Made by a program: the position numbers and the translations under genes. From Acanthosepion pharaonis (Eukaryota > Mollusca > Cephalopoda > Sepiida > Sepiidae), in contig CAHIKZ030005577.1 in assembly GCA_903632075.3 (NCBI GenBank), positions 2,309,001 to 2,373,000 on the forward strand: a stretch of 64,000 nucleotides of DNA, in the 5' to 3' direction. Positions within the stretch are counted from its first letter, which is position 1. Every line of letters begins with the position of its first letter. Below the pieces are notes generated by a model. It was given only the letters and a program-made list of their open reading frames with translations. It had not been told where the DNA came from and ran no database searches. This document shows positions 32,140-43,886 of the stretch, in pieces.

Positions 32140-33535
32140 CCAAATTCATACAGAAATTAATTTTTGTTTTAATTCACATTGGCTTTATTATTCTTAAAAA
32201 AAAAAAATCCGAATTTCTTTCAAAGAAGACATTTAAATTTTGTAAACCGTATTTTTCAGGACTTTTAGGAAGTCCGTTATGGTTTGTCTCTAACTTACCT
32301 TTTCAGGTCGAATCTCTAAAAAAAACTTTTACAATAAAATAAAAACAACCAGGATTGTTGTACTTGATATTTCTTTCTCAAGCTCGACAATATTTTGTAA
32401 TCAATAAAACTTTCTATTTCAAAAGAAATTGCAATTAAAAAAGATTAATTATTAGAAAATAAATCGCATATAGTTTCTGAAAAGAAACAGCGAACAGAAC
32501 AAATGATTTTGCATTAACCGGTGTCAAAGAAGAATTTGTTCCTTGCTCAAAAATAGCACACATTATGCTAGAATATTGTCTCGTAAACAGAAACTCAATC
32601 TGTTTTTTTAATTTTTTTATGATTCACTAAAAAGAGGATTCATCATGAAAAAAATGCACAAAATATAATAAAAACAAAATTTTTATCATCTAAACCTTTG
32701 TATTATTATTAAGATGAAAGATCCAATGATTTTTTTTTATCTAAAATTATTTTTTTACTCAAAAGTCAAAATAGAGCCATAGAAATTCTAAAAATGATGT
32801 TTATTTTCTGACATCAAAGCGGAGATTTTTGAGCGTCTTCCTGCAATTCTTGCAAAAAAAAAAATTGAAAAAAATGTTGGATTTTGGTAAAATTTTAAGG
32901 GATTATTCTCAAATAAATTAAATTATTTAAAAAATATTTCTTTAGAAAAACCTTAGTAAAGTATTTTCTTTAAAACTTTACATCTGTTACCTCCTACTGA
33001 TTTTCATTTCATGAATTTAATTTTTATAGCGCTAATAAAGTTAGACAAGTCCTTGGAGAATTTAAATAATAAAATTATTTTGGTCAAACTGTTAAACTGG
33101 TCAATTTTCTGTTACAGAAAGTCTGCTTTGAATTATGAAATAAAAAATGCAATAGAACTAAGACTTTATTTAATTACAAAAGAATTCCTTTTAAAATATA
33201 TGGACACTTACTCTCTTAAGAAAAAGATTTTTTTGATGAACACAGAATTTTTACAAAAATTGTAATTATTTTTTAAAAAGTTTTAGTGAAATTTTTAATT
33301 AATTCGAACAATTTATAAATTTTAAATTTTTTCAAATTCTGTATTGACTTTTAGTACAATTTTTTAAAGTAATAAATGTAAAATAATTAGGTGAATACAA
33401 AAAAAAAATAATAATACATTTTAAACGAAGTTTGTTTATTGCTCTTTCTTTTGTGGGGAGAATATAAAAAAATTATATAAAAAATGTAAATAAATCATTA
33501 ATAAAATGGTGAAGATAAAATAATTATTATAATAG
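32140..33535 (-). repeat. Far-5' module of ZNF-B
   Basis: 32340-32560 aligns closely with 44340-44550: CTTGATATTTCTTTCTCAAGCTCGACAATATTTTGTAATCAATAAAA, AGATTAATTATTAGAAAATA, AACCGGTGT.AAAG.AGAATTTGTTCCT. The site TTCAAAGAAGACATTT at 32219-32234 is the empty target of the SINE at 17270. No credible gene. Confidence 0.7.
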
Positions 33536-33904
33536 ATTATATTTGTTTATGCTTTTGAGATGTGCTTAAAAGAAAACCAGACAGTAAAAATTTGATGTGA
33601 AACATTTCTTCTTTAAACTTTCTAAAAATACAATGGCTTGAAAAAGAACTGCTGAAATAAGCCGAAAGGTTTGGTAGTTGATTTTTAAATTTCAAAAAGA
33701 AATACACTTTCGGGTTTTTTTGACTAATAAGAATGGTGACTTCCTCACATGAAAATTCAGAATTTGGGACACGTATATGGCCAAGGAAGATAACTAAAAT
33801 CATTACATACAGCCCAATCCATTTAATTTCTGGTTTGTTATCTTGTAAGCGGGGAGCAGAACCCCTATTATTTAATTTATGAAGGTCAAAAACTCTTGAC
33901 GTTA
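33536..33904. repeat. Unit-edge segment shared with 47220-47385
   Basis: Shared TTCTTTAAACTTTCTAAA.AT, TTGAAAAAGAAC.GC.GAAATAA, AAGGTTTG. A 136-codon - strand frame crosses it but starts without ATG, has no recognisable domain, and the paralog does not keep it open, so I do not call it a gene. Confidence 0.5.
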
Positions 33905-34531
33905 GACAAGAAATGAGAAATAATGATTCACAAACATATTGTTTCAAACGTAAAAATTGAATTTATTAGTGTTTGGTATACATGTATGAATACTGAGTAA
34001 AAAGGTAGGACAGAGTTGTGTCCCTTTGATTAGGTAAATAGTTGTACCTGAGTTCATATTAAAAGGAAGTAATATTTTAAACTGTAATAGAAGATTGAGC
34101 GTTTGGAATTGTGTAAACAAGTTAGGCAGAGTACTTGCATGAATTAAGTATTGTTCATTTAACATCTGACTGGATCAGTCGAGACGAAAGTTCAGGGTCA
34201 CATTTTGGCTGCGTGTTGAGATGTACGAGTGACGTAGATAAGTTAGGCTCGAGGCAGGAAGAGCAGGAAAAGAAGAGAGAGAATATCACACTTGTTGGGT
34301 TTATATAATGGTCGTGTATCATGTGGTAGGATCAAATGGAAAACGCGGTAAAACAGATTTGTCGCGTGCAGGCGGTTTGATTGTTCAGAACTGACCAATC
34401 AACGAGCTAGTTTGAAGGTGATTGACCAATGGTTTCTCGTTGATATTTTGTATGAAAGTAGGATGTTACCAGATAGGAAGAATGCATTTTTTAAAAAGAG
34501 GTAAGGCTGGTTTGTTGTGGAAGATTCCACA
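33905..34531 (-). mobile_element. LTR copy (CCAAT-type family)
   Basis: - strand copy starting TGTGGAATCTTCCACAAC at 34531. It carries the family's paired CCAAT region (degenerate here: GATTGTTCAGAACTGACCAATC), a GGGTTTATATAATGG TATA region and a 3' end related to the copies at 48.4, 49.5 and 53.0 kb. Older and more diverged than those. No internal region follows. Confidence 0.7.
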
Positions 34532-34647
34532 ATCTCATCTTTACGTGCATTCTTATTGGAGGAATTTTTCTGTTACATAGAAGTTTTCATGGAAATGGAA
34601 TCACGTGGTGCATTCAGTTTGTGCTATTTTCATTACATTGTGTAGAT

Positions 34648-34975
34648 CAGTGGTTCTCAACCGGAGTCTACATGGACCCTAGGGGTCCATGTAATATTTC
34701 CGGGGGTCCACAGGCAAAACTCAATTGTTGTGTTAATTAAAAATAGTAATAATAATTATTATTATAATTATAGTAGAATATTTTATTTGTATTAAATTAG
34801 TTTTCATTTAAAAATAAAGCTTAATCGTATACTATTTCTTTGATAATTAAAACCTCTAAATTTATATTAGTGAAGAATAGAAAATTGTTCTTATGTCCAA
34901 TAGCTATGAAGGGGTCCACCAAGATAAAAAGAAGGGGAAAGGGGTCCATGGGTAAAAAAAGGTTGAGATCCACTG
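34648..34975. mobile_element. hAT-type MITE with perfect 8-bp target duplication
   Basis: 328 bp bounded by CAGTGGTTCTCAACC and its inverted partner (GGTTGAGATCCACTG, one mismatch), flanked by GTGTAGAT on both sides (34640-34647, 34976-34983). Subterminal GGGGTCCATG/CATGGACC repeats are inverted too. The 8-bp duplication and CAGNGGTTCTCAACC end are typical of hAT elements. No transposase. The paralog at 21515-21530 (TACATTCTGTAGATTCTGG) is the uninserted site. Confidence 0.9.
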
Positions 34976-35427
34976 GTGTAGATTCTGGTTATGCTCAGCT
35001 CTGGCACTGCCATTGACAGTACACATCATGTACAAGTTCTAGTTTCAGGACACTTGTCTATCATGTCCATTTTTTGCTGAAACATGTCTTGAGACATCAC
35101 AAGACCAAAAGGCATTCTTTGGAAGCAATATCTTGCAAAAGAAGAATTGAAAATGGTCAATAATTGTGATTCCGGGTCAAGCTTAACAGGCTACCCATTT
35201 TTGCATCGGGTATTCAGAAGAAATTTGCTTCAGCTAGTTCGTGTGTGAGCTCCTCCATTGTGGGAGTTTTGTGATGGCATCTTATAATAACTTGGTTTAG
35301 ATCTTTTGGAACTTGGCATATTTCCAGTGCAGTTTGCCATTGCTTTCATGCATGCACAGAATACTGTTTGTTATGATAGTACTATTAAGGTCCTAAGCAA
35401 CCCCTTTTCCTTTTATGTTGTTGTAAG

Positions 35428-35746
35428 TGTTGTGGACCCAGAATAGGTCTGAAAGAAAAATCGAACTCAGCAATTTAGTGAAAATTAAACACAAAGAACA
35501 AATACAAAAGTGTTGCACGTCTGACTGATGGCAAAGTACAGTAGTCAACTCGTCAACTGTAGACAGCTCACTTGAGATGCATAATCTCCCTGTATATATA
35601 GTAATAGGACGAGTCCATTTAGTCCATAAAGGTAGGTCCCATAACAGTAAGCAACAATGAAATCAGTCAATAAACATGCCCTAAAACCAACAACACGTGT
35701 CTGAGTTATTGCAACCCATCTACACACCTAATCAAGGTATGTAACA
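35428..35746 (+). mobile_element. LTR followed by primer-binding-like site
   Basis: TGTTGTGGACCC...GGTATGTAACA, 319 bp, with TATATATAG near 35593 and ATAAACATG near the end. It is followed at once by TGGTGTCAGAAAAGG (35747 on), the kind of sequence often found after Gypsy LTRs as a primer-binding site. The downstream sequence is not recognisable retroelement coding DNA, so this is a 5' LTR left by a deletion or a solo LTR with remnant. Confidence 0.65.
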
Positions 35747-35989
35747 TGGTGTCAGAAAAGGATTTCCTGTGTTATCTGAAGAATATTTAATTCAATACTC
35801 TGCTTCTTTTCATCGTATTTACCTAAATTTGCACTTTGGGAAATTACGAATTTGGTTGAACTGGTGAGGGTACATTTCCATCAAATCCTCTGTTGACTCA
35901 GTTGGAGCCCATTTTGTTTGAGTGATGTTACATTGTAGTGTCATCAGTTTTATGTCTCTGGAGGAAGATAGATATATTATGGTTGGGTA

Positions 35990-36345
35990 CTATATAGAAT
36001 TTCAATATTGGGGTATACTTGAGTCGTCATACACCGTCATACTCTGGAAACATTTGCTGGAATATAAATAATGGCTTTTACCTTATAAATGCCTGGGAAA
36101 TGGGGTGTCAAGGGTTGCCGCAGTTCTATTCTCATTTCCATCCTGTTTTTGGATTGTGCTGAACTACATTTGTTAGAATTGTCAACACAGCACATTCTCT
36201 TTGAATTGATTCAATGAATGCACATTATTCTTATGCTTTTGCTGGTAATGTTTTCTTATTCCTGACTTCCATTATGGGTGTCTTTATGGCATGTGTGTTA
36301 CACATGCTTTTCATGTTGCCAAAACATATGTTAATGATTTGGTCA
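35990..36345 (-). pseudogene. Gypsy remnant in the ZNF-C unit
   Basis: Paralogous to 21750-22190: CATTCTCTTTGAATTGATTCAATG.ATGCACATTATTCTTATGCTT and CATGTGTGTTACACATGCTTTTCATG recur. It is more decayed than the B-unit copy; the protease frame is lost. Confidence 0.7.
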
Positions 36346-36389
36346 TTCTAGTGAATGAAGGAAACAAATGAATTTATGTTGGGATTTTT

Positions 36390-37195
36390 TAGATGATAAA
36401 TTTTAGGGTAATTGGCTATGATTAAATGTAATTGACAGAAATGCCCAACAAACAGAATTGACAATGTTTTCAATAAAAATCAATAAAAGAACAGGGTAAA
36501 ACATCCCTGCTGGTAAAAGAGATGCCCCTGGGGACTTACCAGACCTGCTTAAAACAGACTCTGAGAATGACCACAACTCAGCTGGACTCCACCCAGCAGA
36601 GCTATCCAGCTTCAACTTGAAACATCTCAACTTTGATTCCTCTAAGCTACAAGCCTTCATTGATACCAACATCCAGGCCTACATCAACTTGTTTACAAGG
36701 CATTCCTTTCAGTCGACCCCAGTGACATCCGCTCCACAGAACATGTCTACCTTGACTTGTTTACAAGGCATTCCCTTTACAGTTGACACAGCGACCTCCA
36801 CAGAAGAGGCCCACTAACCCATGCCATCACCTCAGCCTACTTTCACTCATTTACAAGGTATTCCCTTCACAGACCTCTGTTCCACAGAACAGGCCTACCT
36901 CAACTCATTTACAAGGAATTCCCTTCACATCTGACACCATAACCTTTGTTCCATGGAACAGGGCTACCAAGACCACGCCAATCCGATGTCAACCCGGTTC
37001 AACACAACAGGTCTACCAACCTATGAGACAACCTACTACTGTGACCTCAATCAACCAAATGTGCACCGAACATATCCTGTGACCTTGGCCACACCGGCAC
37101 AAGAATGGTTCAACTCCTGACACTGTGATCGCCATTCTTGTACTCTCTACCAACAATAAATGTTGTTTTACTCTAATCCTTGTTATTCCTTTCTC
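36390..37195 (+). mobile_element. Insert of unknown type containing a minisatellite
   Basis: About 0.8 kb of more G+C-rich DNA absent from the B-unit equivalent (paralogy stops near 36340 and resumes near 37200). It contains TTACAAGG..TTCCCTT repeats at 36693, 36761, 36851 and 36909 with shared CAGAACA/GACACC.TGACCTC words, period 58-90 bp, and ends near CAACAATAAATGTTGTTTTACTC, which has a poly(A) signal. It may be an LTR with U3 repeats. No termini fixed. Confidence 0.45.
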
Positions 37196-37199
37196 TCAC

Positions 37200-37445
37200 T
37201 ACCAAATGCTTAATATAAGATTTTCTTCTCCCATTAATAGTAGAATATGGTCAGCATTTTTCTTTATTGGTATACCCTTTGCAGAGAAGTATAAATTGCA
37301 TTGCTGTTGAAAGAATTTGAATGATTCCACCACGTTCGACATCATCCAAAACATAGCGGGTTTAATGGTGACTTTCAACATTTTTATTTTGTTAAAATCA
37401 ATAAAAATAAGCAATAATGCATTTATGTTTATACCAAAGTGTTTG
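37200..37445. repeat. 3' module of ZNF-C
   Basis: Matches 23540-23745 and 56960-57145 (TTTGAATGATTCCACCACGTT, AAAACATAGCGGGTTTAATGGT). Non-coding. Confidence 0.75.
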
Positions 37446-38985
37446 AATTGCATAATGGTGAATATATCTTTTCTTATTTTATCCTCACATGATTCTGTAT
37501 CGCATTGTTTATAGCAATAACTGCTTCATAATTATTTCCAGACATTATTATTTGTTTCGTTTCATTTCTGGAGCCTATTTCGTGTCTACATAAGAAGTTG
37601 AGTTTGGTTGAAAATTCAGAAGGATACAAGTGTATCTAAATATCTTGGTCCCGAGAAATTAAATTTGATGTTTGTTTACATTCATACTACCCATCCACAA
37701 TGCATATATCCTTATAGAAAAGAGTGATCCAAATTCTCTTAAACAAAAGATCATCTGGGTTATGCCTAAATCCCAAATACCATCATCCTTACAAAAAGAG
37801 TACAGAAAATTCTTAATCAAGCAGAGTCATTAGATATTTGCTTTGGTAGCATACATACTATGACTGGCAGTCTTATTTCAACTATCATTTAGTATTTATT
37901 GCTAGATTCCTCAAATCACCATCCAGGAGAGCTTAATCTTTCAGTAAATAATAAAGACCTTTTATTCACTAGTTTTCCTTCATATTCAATAAACCTGTTC
38001 TTAGAGTTATCAACAGTGTTTGCCTTCTTATTGAAGGTGTTTTTATTCCATTTGATTCCCTAGGTATTCTCTGGATGCAAAGAAACAAATTACCAGAGCT
38101 ATATATAGTATTTATGCAATCTTTTCTGTCACATACAATGTACACTGTGTACAGACTAGATCTTTCAGACAATATAAGAATCTGGGAAACTTAAAAGCCA
38201 GATGACCGGAAAGGTTGGTGTTACCCAATAAAGCTAGCAACTGAAAAAAGAGATGATGACTTCAGAATGTGCTACATTAACACAATAAATTTCCAAAGCT
38301 GCCAGATCACAAAGTACTTCCAATAAGTATATTTTAATCTTCATGTTAATCACATCTTCCTTTTCAGCCTATGAAGAACAAACTTGAAAATTATTGGCAT
38401 ATTGGCATTTGACTTCTGTTATATACCATACCTATGAACACTAATGGATATGTTTCAATCCCCATAAATATGTTGGACGCTATTGTAAGTGGGGGTAATA
38501 TGCTAAGTAGTCCCAACACAAGCAGTGGTTTACCTATTTCACACCGCTGGCAAGTATTGCATTTTGTTGATGTTATAAAGATTACCATTCCAATTTTCAT
38601 TTTGGTTTTTCCTCATTCAGTAACCCTGCCTAGGTCACAACTTCACAGATTTTTGACTTGTTAAGCAGCCTTAGTATAATTTATGGCATTCTGAACTCAA
38701 GTAGAGATGAATTTAACAGATTTAAAGCCTAACTACAAAATGTAAATATCACTCTACATATGTTAGCGTATCATAATTCTAGTCTATGTGGGATTCGGAT
38801 GATAATGTATAACCTTAAGTGCATGTGTGTGTCTGTACCTAGCAGGCATCATGTCTTGGAGACATTTTTATGTAAATACCAGTTCTATAAGATAAACTTG
38901 TTAGATTCTTTAATGAACGACGTAATAAAGGTTATTGATGCAGTATTTTTGATGCGTGTTTACGGTTGGGAAAATATACATCACG
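37446..38985. other. No gene recognised
   Basis: Only short frames on both strands, none with a domain. Composition is mixed; old unidentified repeats are likely, since the region precedes a Penelope-like remnant. Confidence 0.45.
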
Positions 38986-38989
38986 ATTC

Positions 38990-39600
38990 CCTATAAATAT
39001 TTTCAATGTAAAGTCTTAAGTTCTTTTTTTTTTTTTCATTAGGGTGGCATTTGTTCCGGTGTATTACGAGCAAGTTTAAAGTGCTGTCCTAGCATAAATC
39101 CATTTTTATGCTCGTAGATACAGACATTTAAATTTTGACATGTCACACCAATGTTAGCGCTGTTGCTTGATATATTTGTCTTCTTAATATATACCTGCTG
39201 GTCTTGGTAATGGTAAAGACTCTAGTATTGTGGATAACTAATTTATTTTCAAACTTTGTTGACAGAGTGTTAGAGGTTAGGATTATGAATTTTGTGTTGT
39301 TGATGTTAGAAGTGCTATTAGCAGTGTCTAGTTTTTTAGATTTGTAGAATTTGTATGCTCATTTTATAGCATTGGAAATCAAATGATGTGGGTAGTTAAA
39401 AAGTCTAAATATTTTTTCAATGTATTTCTCTTCTTCTCCTAGGTATTAAGGGCTACTTATTCTAAGTGCTCTTGAGGTAGAATCCTATGACTAGTCATGA
39501 TTCCTATTTTTTGATGGTGGTGGGATTGAAAAGTAATTAGATCATTTTTGTTATTGGATTTGTGATAAACAATAATTAATGAATAGTTCGCTATGTTAAG
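38990..39600 (-). pseudogene. Possible Penelope-like reverse transcriptase C-terminal remnant
   Basis: Fragments on the - strand (HHQKIGIMTSHRILPQEHLE, then EKYIEKIFRLFNYPHHLISN) follow the pattern of the RT-to-linker region in Penelope-like elements (K.GII..L..RA..IC...... EI..I...L..LGYP...I..A). A weakly similar endonuclease part may follow. Stops and shifts are common. Identification rests on pattern only. Confidence 0.45.
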
Positions 39601-40247
39601 ACTTTATAGAAATATTATTTTGGAATCTGAAAAATTTTTCAGGCCTTTTCAATTTCTAGGGTGTTTGTGAATTTTTTTAGGCATATCAAAAGAAATTACT
39701 GAAGTTTTTATTTAGGTACCTATAAAAAAAAATAAAAGCACATATATTTGTTTTAATTCCAATGTAATGGCTTGAACTCAATGTTTCCAATAAGAAAAAT
39801 ACTTTCCTGTATTTCAAATGGTATTTGATAATAATCATTTTTTCTGGTTATCTTATTGATAACCATCCATATTGACAGATCTGTCAACACAACATAATTT
39901 TCTTTATTCAAAAACTGCTTAAAGATAAAATACAATTTTCTGAAACTTTATTTGTGGATGATTGATATGTTTATTTTTCTCTATAAATATAACACAAAGA
40001 TTTTGACAATAAGTTTTGTTTTTATTGTATTTTGGATAATTTTTTACCATGTATCTTTTTTTTAGTACATTTTTGGAGGTAACTAATGATTTTATTTTGC
40101 AGAATGCAAATTTGGGCAGTCAAGTTTGTTATGCAAGTAAGAAAAACTGAAAGAGCTTTTTGTAGATGTGACATTTTAAAGTCTAATTGGTACTAACGTG
40201 TTACTTGAGATGAGAAATTAAAGAAAACAACTTTCAAAAAGGACAGG
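39600..40247 (-). other. 3' flank of ZNF-C
   Basis: The first 100 nt downstream of the stop (- strand) contain TTTCTTTAATTTCTCATCTCAAGTAACACGTTAGTACCAATTA, related to the decayed finger and 3' UTR of ZNF-A. AATAAA on the - strand at 40091-40096 is a possible poly(A) signal about 150 nt past the stop. Confidence 0.5.
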
Positions 40248-41471
40248 TCACTTATCAGTATGTGTTAACATGTGTTCTTGAAGTGAGGATTTAGAAGAAA
40301 AATTTACTCCACAGATTTCACAGTGGAAATGTTTCTCTCCAGTATGTGTTACCATGTGTTTTTTGAGCGATGAATTTCGAGTAAACTTACATTCACAGAT
40401 TTCACAGTGGAAACGTTTCTCACCAGTGTGTTTTAACATATGTGTCCTGAGATTTGAATTACGTGAACACTTAAATCCACAGATTTCACAGTGAAATGGT
40501 TTCACTCCAGTGTGCGTGAGCAAGTGTGTTTTGAGAGATGATGATTGGGTAAACTTAAATCCACAGATTACACAGTGGAATGCTTTCTCCCCACTATGTG
40601 TTAACATGTGTGTTTTGAGAGATGACTTTAGGGAACACTTATAACCACAGCTTTCACAGTGGAATGCTTTCTCTCCAGTGTGTGTTAACATGTGGGTTTT
40701 GAGATGAGAATTTTGGGAACACTTATATCCACAGACATCACAGTGGAAAGGTTTCTCTCCAGTGTGTGTTAAAATGTGTGTTTTGAGGTATGATTTGTGG
40801 GAACACTTAAATCCGCAGATTTCACAGTGAAAGTGCTTCTCCCCTGTGTGTGTTAACATGTGTTGTTTGAGATCTGAATTTTGGGAAGATTTAAATCCAC
40901 AGATTTCACATTGGAAACGTTTCTCTCCAGTGTGTGTTAACATGTGCTTTTGGAGTGATGATTTTAAGGGAAAACTTACTCCACAGATTTCACAGTGGAA
41001 TGGTTTCTCTCCAGTGTGTTTTAATATGTGGTATTTGAGAGATGTATGGTAGGAAAACTTACATCCACAGATTTGACACTGGAAAGGTTTCTCTCCAGTG
41101 TGTGTATACATGTGTTGTTTGAGTGATGATTTTTGGGAACACTTAAATCCACAGATTTCACAGTCAAATGGCTTCTCTCCAGTGTGTGTTAACATGTGCT
41201 TTCGGAGTGATGTATTGTAGGAAAAACTTACTCCACAAATTTCACAGTGGAATGGTTTCTCACCAGTATGTGTTAACATGTGTTGTTTGACACCAGAATT
41301 TTGGTAAGATTTAAATCCACATATTTCACATTGGAAAGGTTTCTCTGCAGTGTGTGTTAACATGTGTTGTTTGAGATGTGAATTTAAGGAAAACCTGAAT
41401 CCACACCTTTCACAGAGGAAGGGTTTCTCTCCAGTGTTTGTTAGCATGTGTGTTTTGAGATTTGAATTCAT
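40248..41471 (-). CDS. C2H2 zinc-finger protein ZNF-C, 14 fingers
   Basis: 407 residues. A relict half finger (NSNLKTHMLTN, last His changed to Asn) is followed by 14 complete fingers. Helix residues (-1,2,3,6): LSHQ, QSGQ, YTSK, QSSQ, YTSY, LSSK, QSDQ, HSYT, QSHT, LSST, QSST, RSNT, RSSK, SSSE. Linkers are TGEKPF-like with variants TAEKPF, SGEKAF, TGVKPF. In fingers 4, 8, 9, 10 and 12 the core Phe is Cys, and in 2 and 7 it is Ser. The exon starts after an acceptor CTTTTTCAG (AG at 41644-41645). The start ATG (41469-41471) is at the same place in the same relict finger as in ZNF-A (CDVTFSMN...), so the start is ancestral. Unlike the other three, the array ends cleanly (THTDK, stop), though decayed finger sequence follows. 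Presumed nuclear DNA-binding protein; no effector domain in view. Confidence 0.9.
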   Translation of the reverse strand: MNSNLKTHMLTNTGEKPFLCERCGFRFSLNSHLKQHMLTHTAEKPFQCEICGFKSYQNSGVKQHMLTHTGEKPFHCEICGVSFSYNTSLRKHMLTHTGEKPFDCEICGFKCSQKSSLKQHMYTHTGEKPFQCQICGCKFSYHTSLKYHILKHTGEKPFHCEICGVSFPLKSSLQKHMLTHTGEKRFQCEICGFKSSQNSDLKQHMLTHTGEKHFHCEICGFKCSHKSYLKTHILTHTGEKPFHCDVCGYKCSQNSHLKTHMLTHTGEKAFHCESCGYKCSLKSSLKTHMLTHSGEKAFHCVICGFKFTQSSSLKTHLLTHTGVKPFHCEICGFKCSRNSNLRTHMLKHTGEKRFHCEICECKFTRNSSLKKHMVTHTGEKHFHCEICGVNFSSKSSLQEHMLTHTDK

Positions 41472-41643
41472 GGAAAATGTAACATCACAGATTTGATGGG
41501 AAACAGTTAATTCCTATGTGAGTTCTGTTATATTTCTCTTGTGTGGGCTTAAAGTTAACTATCAATCCACGAATTTCACAGTGTTAAAATGCCTTCTTTC
41601 TCATGAGTAGTCACCACGTTTCACGTATTCCCAAAGGTGCAAA
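41472..41643 (-). other. 5' untranslated part of the ZNF-C exon with relict finger
   Basis: Between acceptor and ATG the - strand keeps CACTGTGAAATTCGTGGATTG and AGAGAAATATAACAGAACTCACATAGG, recognisable as a decayed finger and linker interrupted by stops. Confidence 0.65.
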
Positions 41644-42020
41644 CTGAAAAAGAAAAAAGAAATGAACTGAGCACTGGCGGAATAGGTTAATAAAAATGCA
41701 TTTCAAGTATTTTCCTAAAACTCAGCTAAAACAATAAAAATTGCACCATTATCTTATATGTTGATCAAACAAAAATATTTAATTTGTTAATTTAAAGAGA
41801 TTTGTGGTTTCAGATAAAAACTGTTAAAAGCATCAGAAAATGCATCACTTTTATTTAACATTCTCTTTTTTTTATTTGTACATTGATTATTATTCATGTC
41901 AGCTGAAGTCTTATTCATATATGAACTCAAATATGACCTTGATGGTCAACATGTTTAAGAATCAAACTTAGATGAAATTACATTTACTAACATATTTCTT
42001 ATGGAAAAGTATTGTTGTGT

Positions 42021-42028
<8 letters not shown>

Positions 42029-42055
<27 letters not shown>
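42029..42055. repeat. (TA)n microsatellite in the ZNF-C intron
   Basis: GTGTGTATGTGTGTATATATATA... run. Confidence 0.85.
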
Positions 42056-43094
42056 CTGACCATCTTTAAACAGGTTAGAAATGTTAAATAATAGAAATGT
42101 TTAAAAATATTTTTTAACAATAAATCTTTCAGAACTCAAATCATTGTTTTAAAATAGGCACCTCCATGAGAGCACTAAAAAAAATAGCATAGCATGATGA
42201 AAAAGACACTAAACTTGACAAAAACAAAATTTTATCATCTAAATGTTTATGTTATTATTAAGAGGAAAGATCAAGGTATTTTAGGGTATTTTTTTAGATT
42301 TTTTAATTGTTCCTAGCACATCCGAAATTTTCGTTAAAAATCTTGTTTTTTTTTGAGTCAGCAAAATTGACAGGTAATCAATCATATCAACAATTTTTTT
42401 CTATTTAAAAAAAAAAAAAATGAAAATCTCAGTTTGAAATTCTTTTAAAAATCAATTATAATTTTTCCAAAACTTATTTTAAGAAAATCAGAAATTATGA
42501 TTATTTAAAATATTTTGAAATCAGCATTATTTAGTTTTGGTGCCAAAAAGGTGTACTTTGAAAATTAAACAAAGCAGGTCATAATATTTCGCATGACTTG
42601 ACAAGTGATGAATGATGTATTGACAGATTACGTGACGATAATTGGTTCTACAGAAGGAGAGAAGTGAAATTATTTAGATTTAAGAGAACAAATTATTTAT
42701 CTTGTTATTTTTAAGGAAAACTTTCAGCGCTCTAATTTTTTTGTATTTAGCTTTCACCTTTATGTTTATGATGCTTTATGGAAAATATATTATAAAGAAA
42801 TTAAAATAAGACTGTTGAGAGTGAGATTAAATTTCATAAGAAAGGTATCTAATTAATTTATAGGTACCTTTCTTATGAAATTTTATCAGAAGTGTACATA
42901 AAATACGATAATTCTATGTACATTTATTACATTTTACTATGTTATTTGTATTTCCATTCATTTTATTATTAATTTTGATATTTCATTTATGGAAAAATGT
43001 CATAACTGAGATCAATATAGAAAGAAGATCATATAAATTTCATAAGATGATAATGATACTTGTAGGTACCCTTCTCAGTTGAAATTGAAAAATC

Positions 43095-43190
43095 AAATTA
43101 ACTTTTCCACATGTGTTTTGCAAAAGTAAAGGCCTTACCAGCGGAGAACAATGCTTAACTCAAATAATGCAACTTAATTGTATTTTGGTT
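43095..43190 (-). promoter_or_regulatory. Candidate ZNF-C promoter, homologous to 4.2 kb
   Basis: Shares CTTTTCCACATGTGTTTTGCA, AAAGGCCTTACCAGCGGAGAACAATG with the 4.2-kb promoter (CTCCACACGTGTCTCGCA, AAAGGCTGACTGACAGCGGAGAACGAC). Its E-box CACGTG is now CATGTG, and no good TATA box is kept at the matching position. It lies 1.45 kb upstream of the ZNF-C terminal exon. Confidence 0.35.
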
Positions 43191-43849
43191 GATCTTCCAT
43201 ACTTTATAATTACAGCCTGATTATAAACACAAAATTATATTTCTTAATTACTGCTGATCTTCTGATTAGTCAAAACAATACAATTTACAATGTCTTAAAA
43301 AAGATCATAAAGACATTTATGAAACTGAATGCGGCTTTTAATTAATTTTATAATATTTTAACAACTTAAATGTAAAAATCTATTATAATTAAAGAAATAA
43401 CAAATAATTGTATTAAAAATTTATCAAAAAAATTTTTTGCTTTCAGAAAATATTGACCATATTCATAAAAACAACTAAAAGTATTTGAAATTAGATAATA
43501 TCTTTGTTTTATTGAGTTTTGTATGTTACAATTCAGAGCTGATTTTCAGGTTGAGGGGGAGGGGTCTAATTAAAAAAAATACATGATTTGCTTTCCTCAA
43601 AGTCTTGTGCTTTTAACTAATATAATCACTAAACTGAATGCAACTGAATTTCTAGAGTTTTCATAAAATTAGTTGGTTGGGGATAATAAATATATAAAAA
43701 AAATATAAAAAAATACTTTTTCCATGACTTTAAAAAAATAAAAAATATTTATAATAATTTCCATCATTTGTGAAGAGTTTCCGAAAGTTTCATTAACATC
43801 CGACAATTATTTTTATTTTTGCAAGATTTTTCAAATTAATGTCTGTCAT

Positions 43850-43850
43850 A

Positions 43851-43885
<35 letters not shown>
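43850..43885. repeat. Poly-A tract
   Basis: About 33 consecutive A. Confidence 0.9.

Positions 43886-43886
<1 letters not shown>

Noticed and set aside
33537..33947. 136-codon - strand frame upstream of ZNF-B
   Set aside because: No ATG at its start, overlaps an LTR edge, no domain, and the paralogous segment at 47.2 kb does not keep it open.
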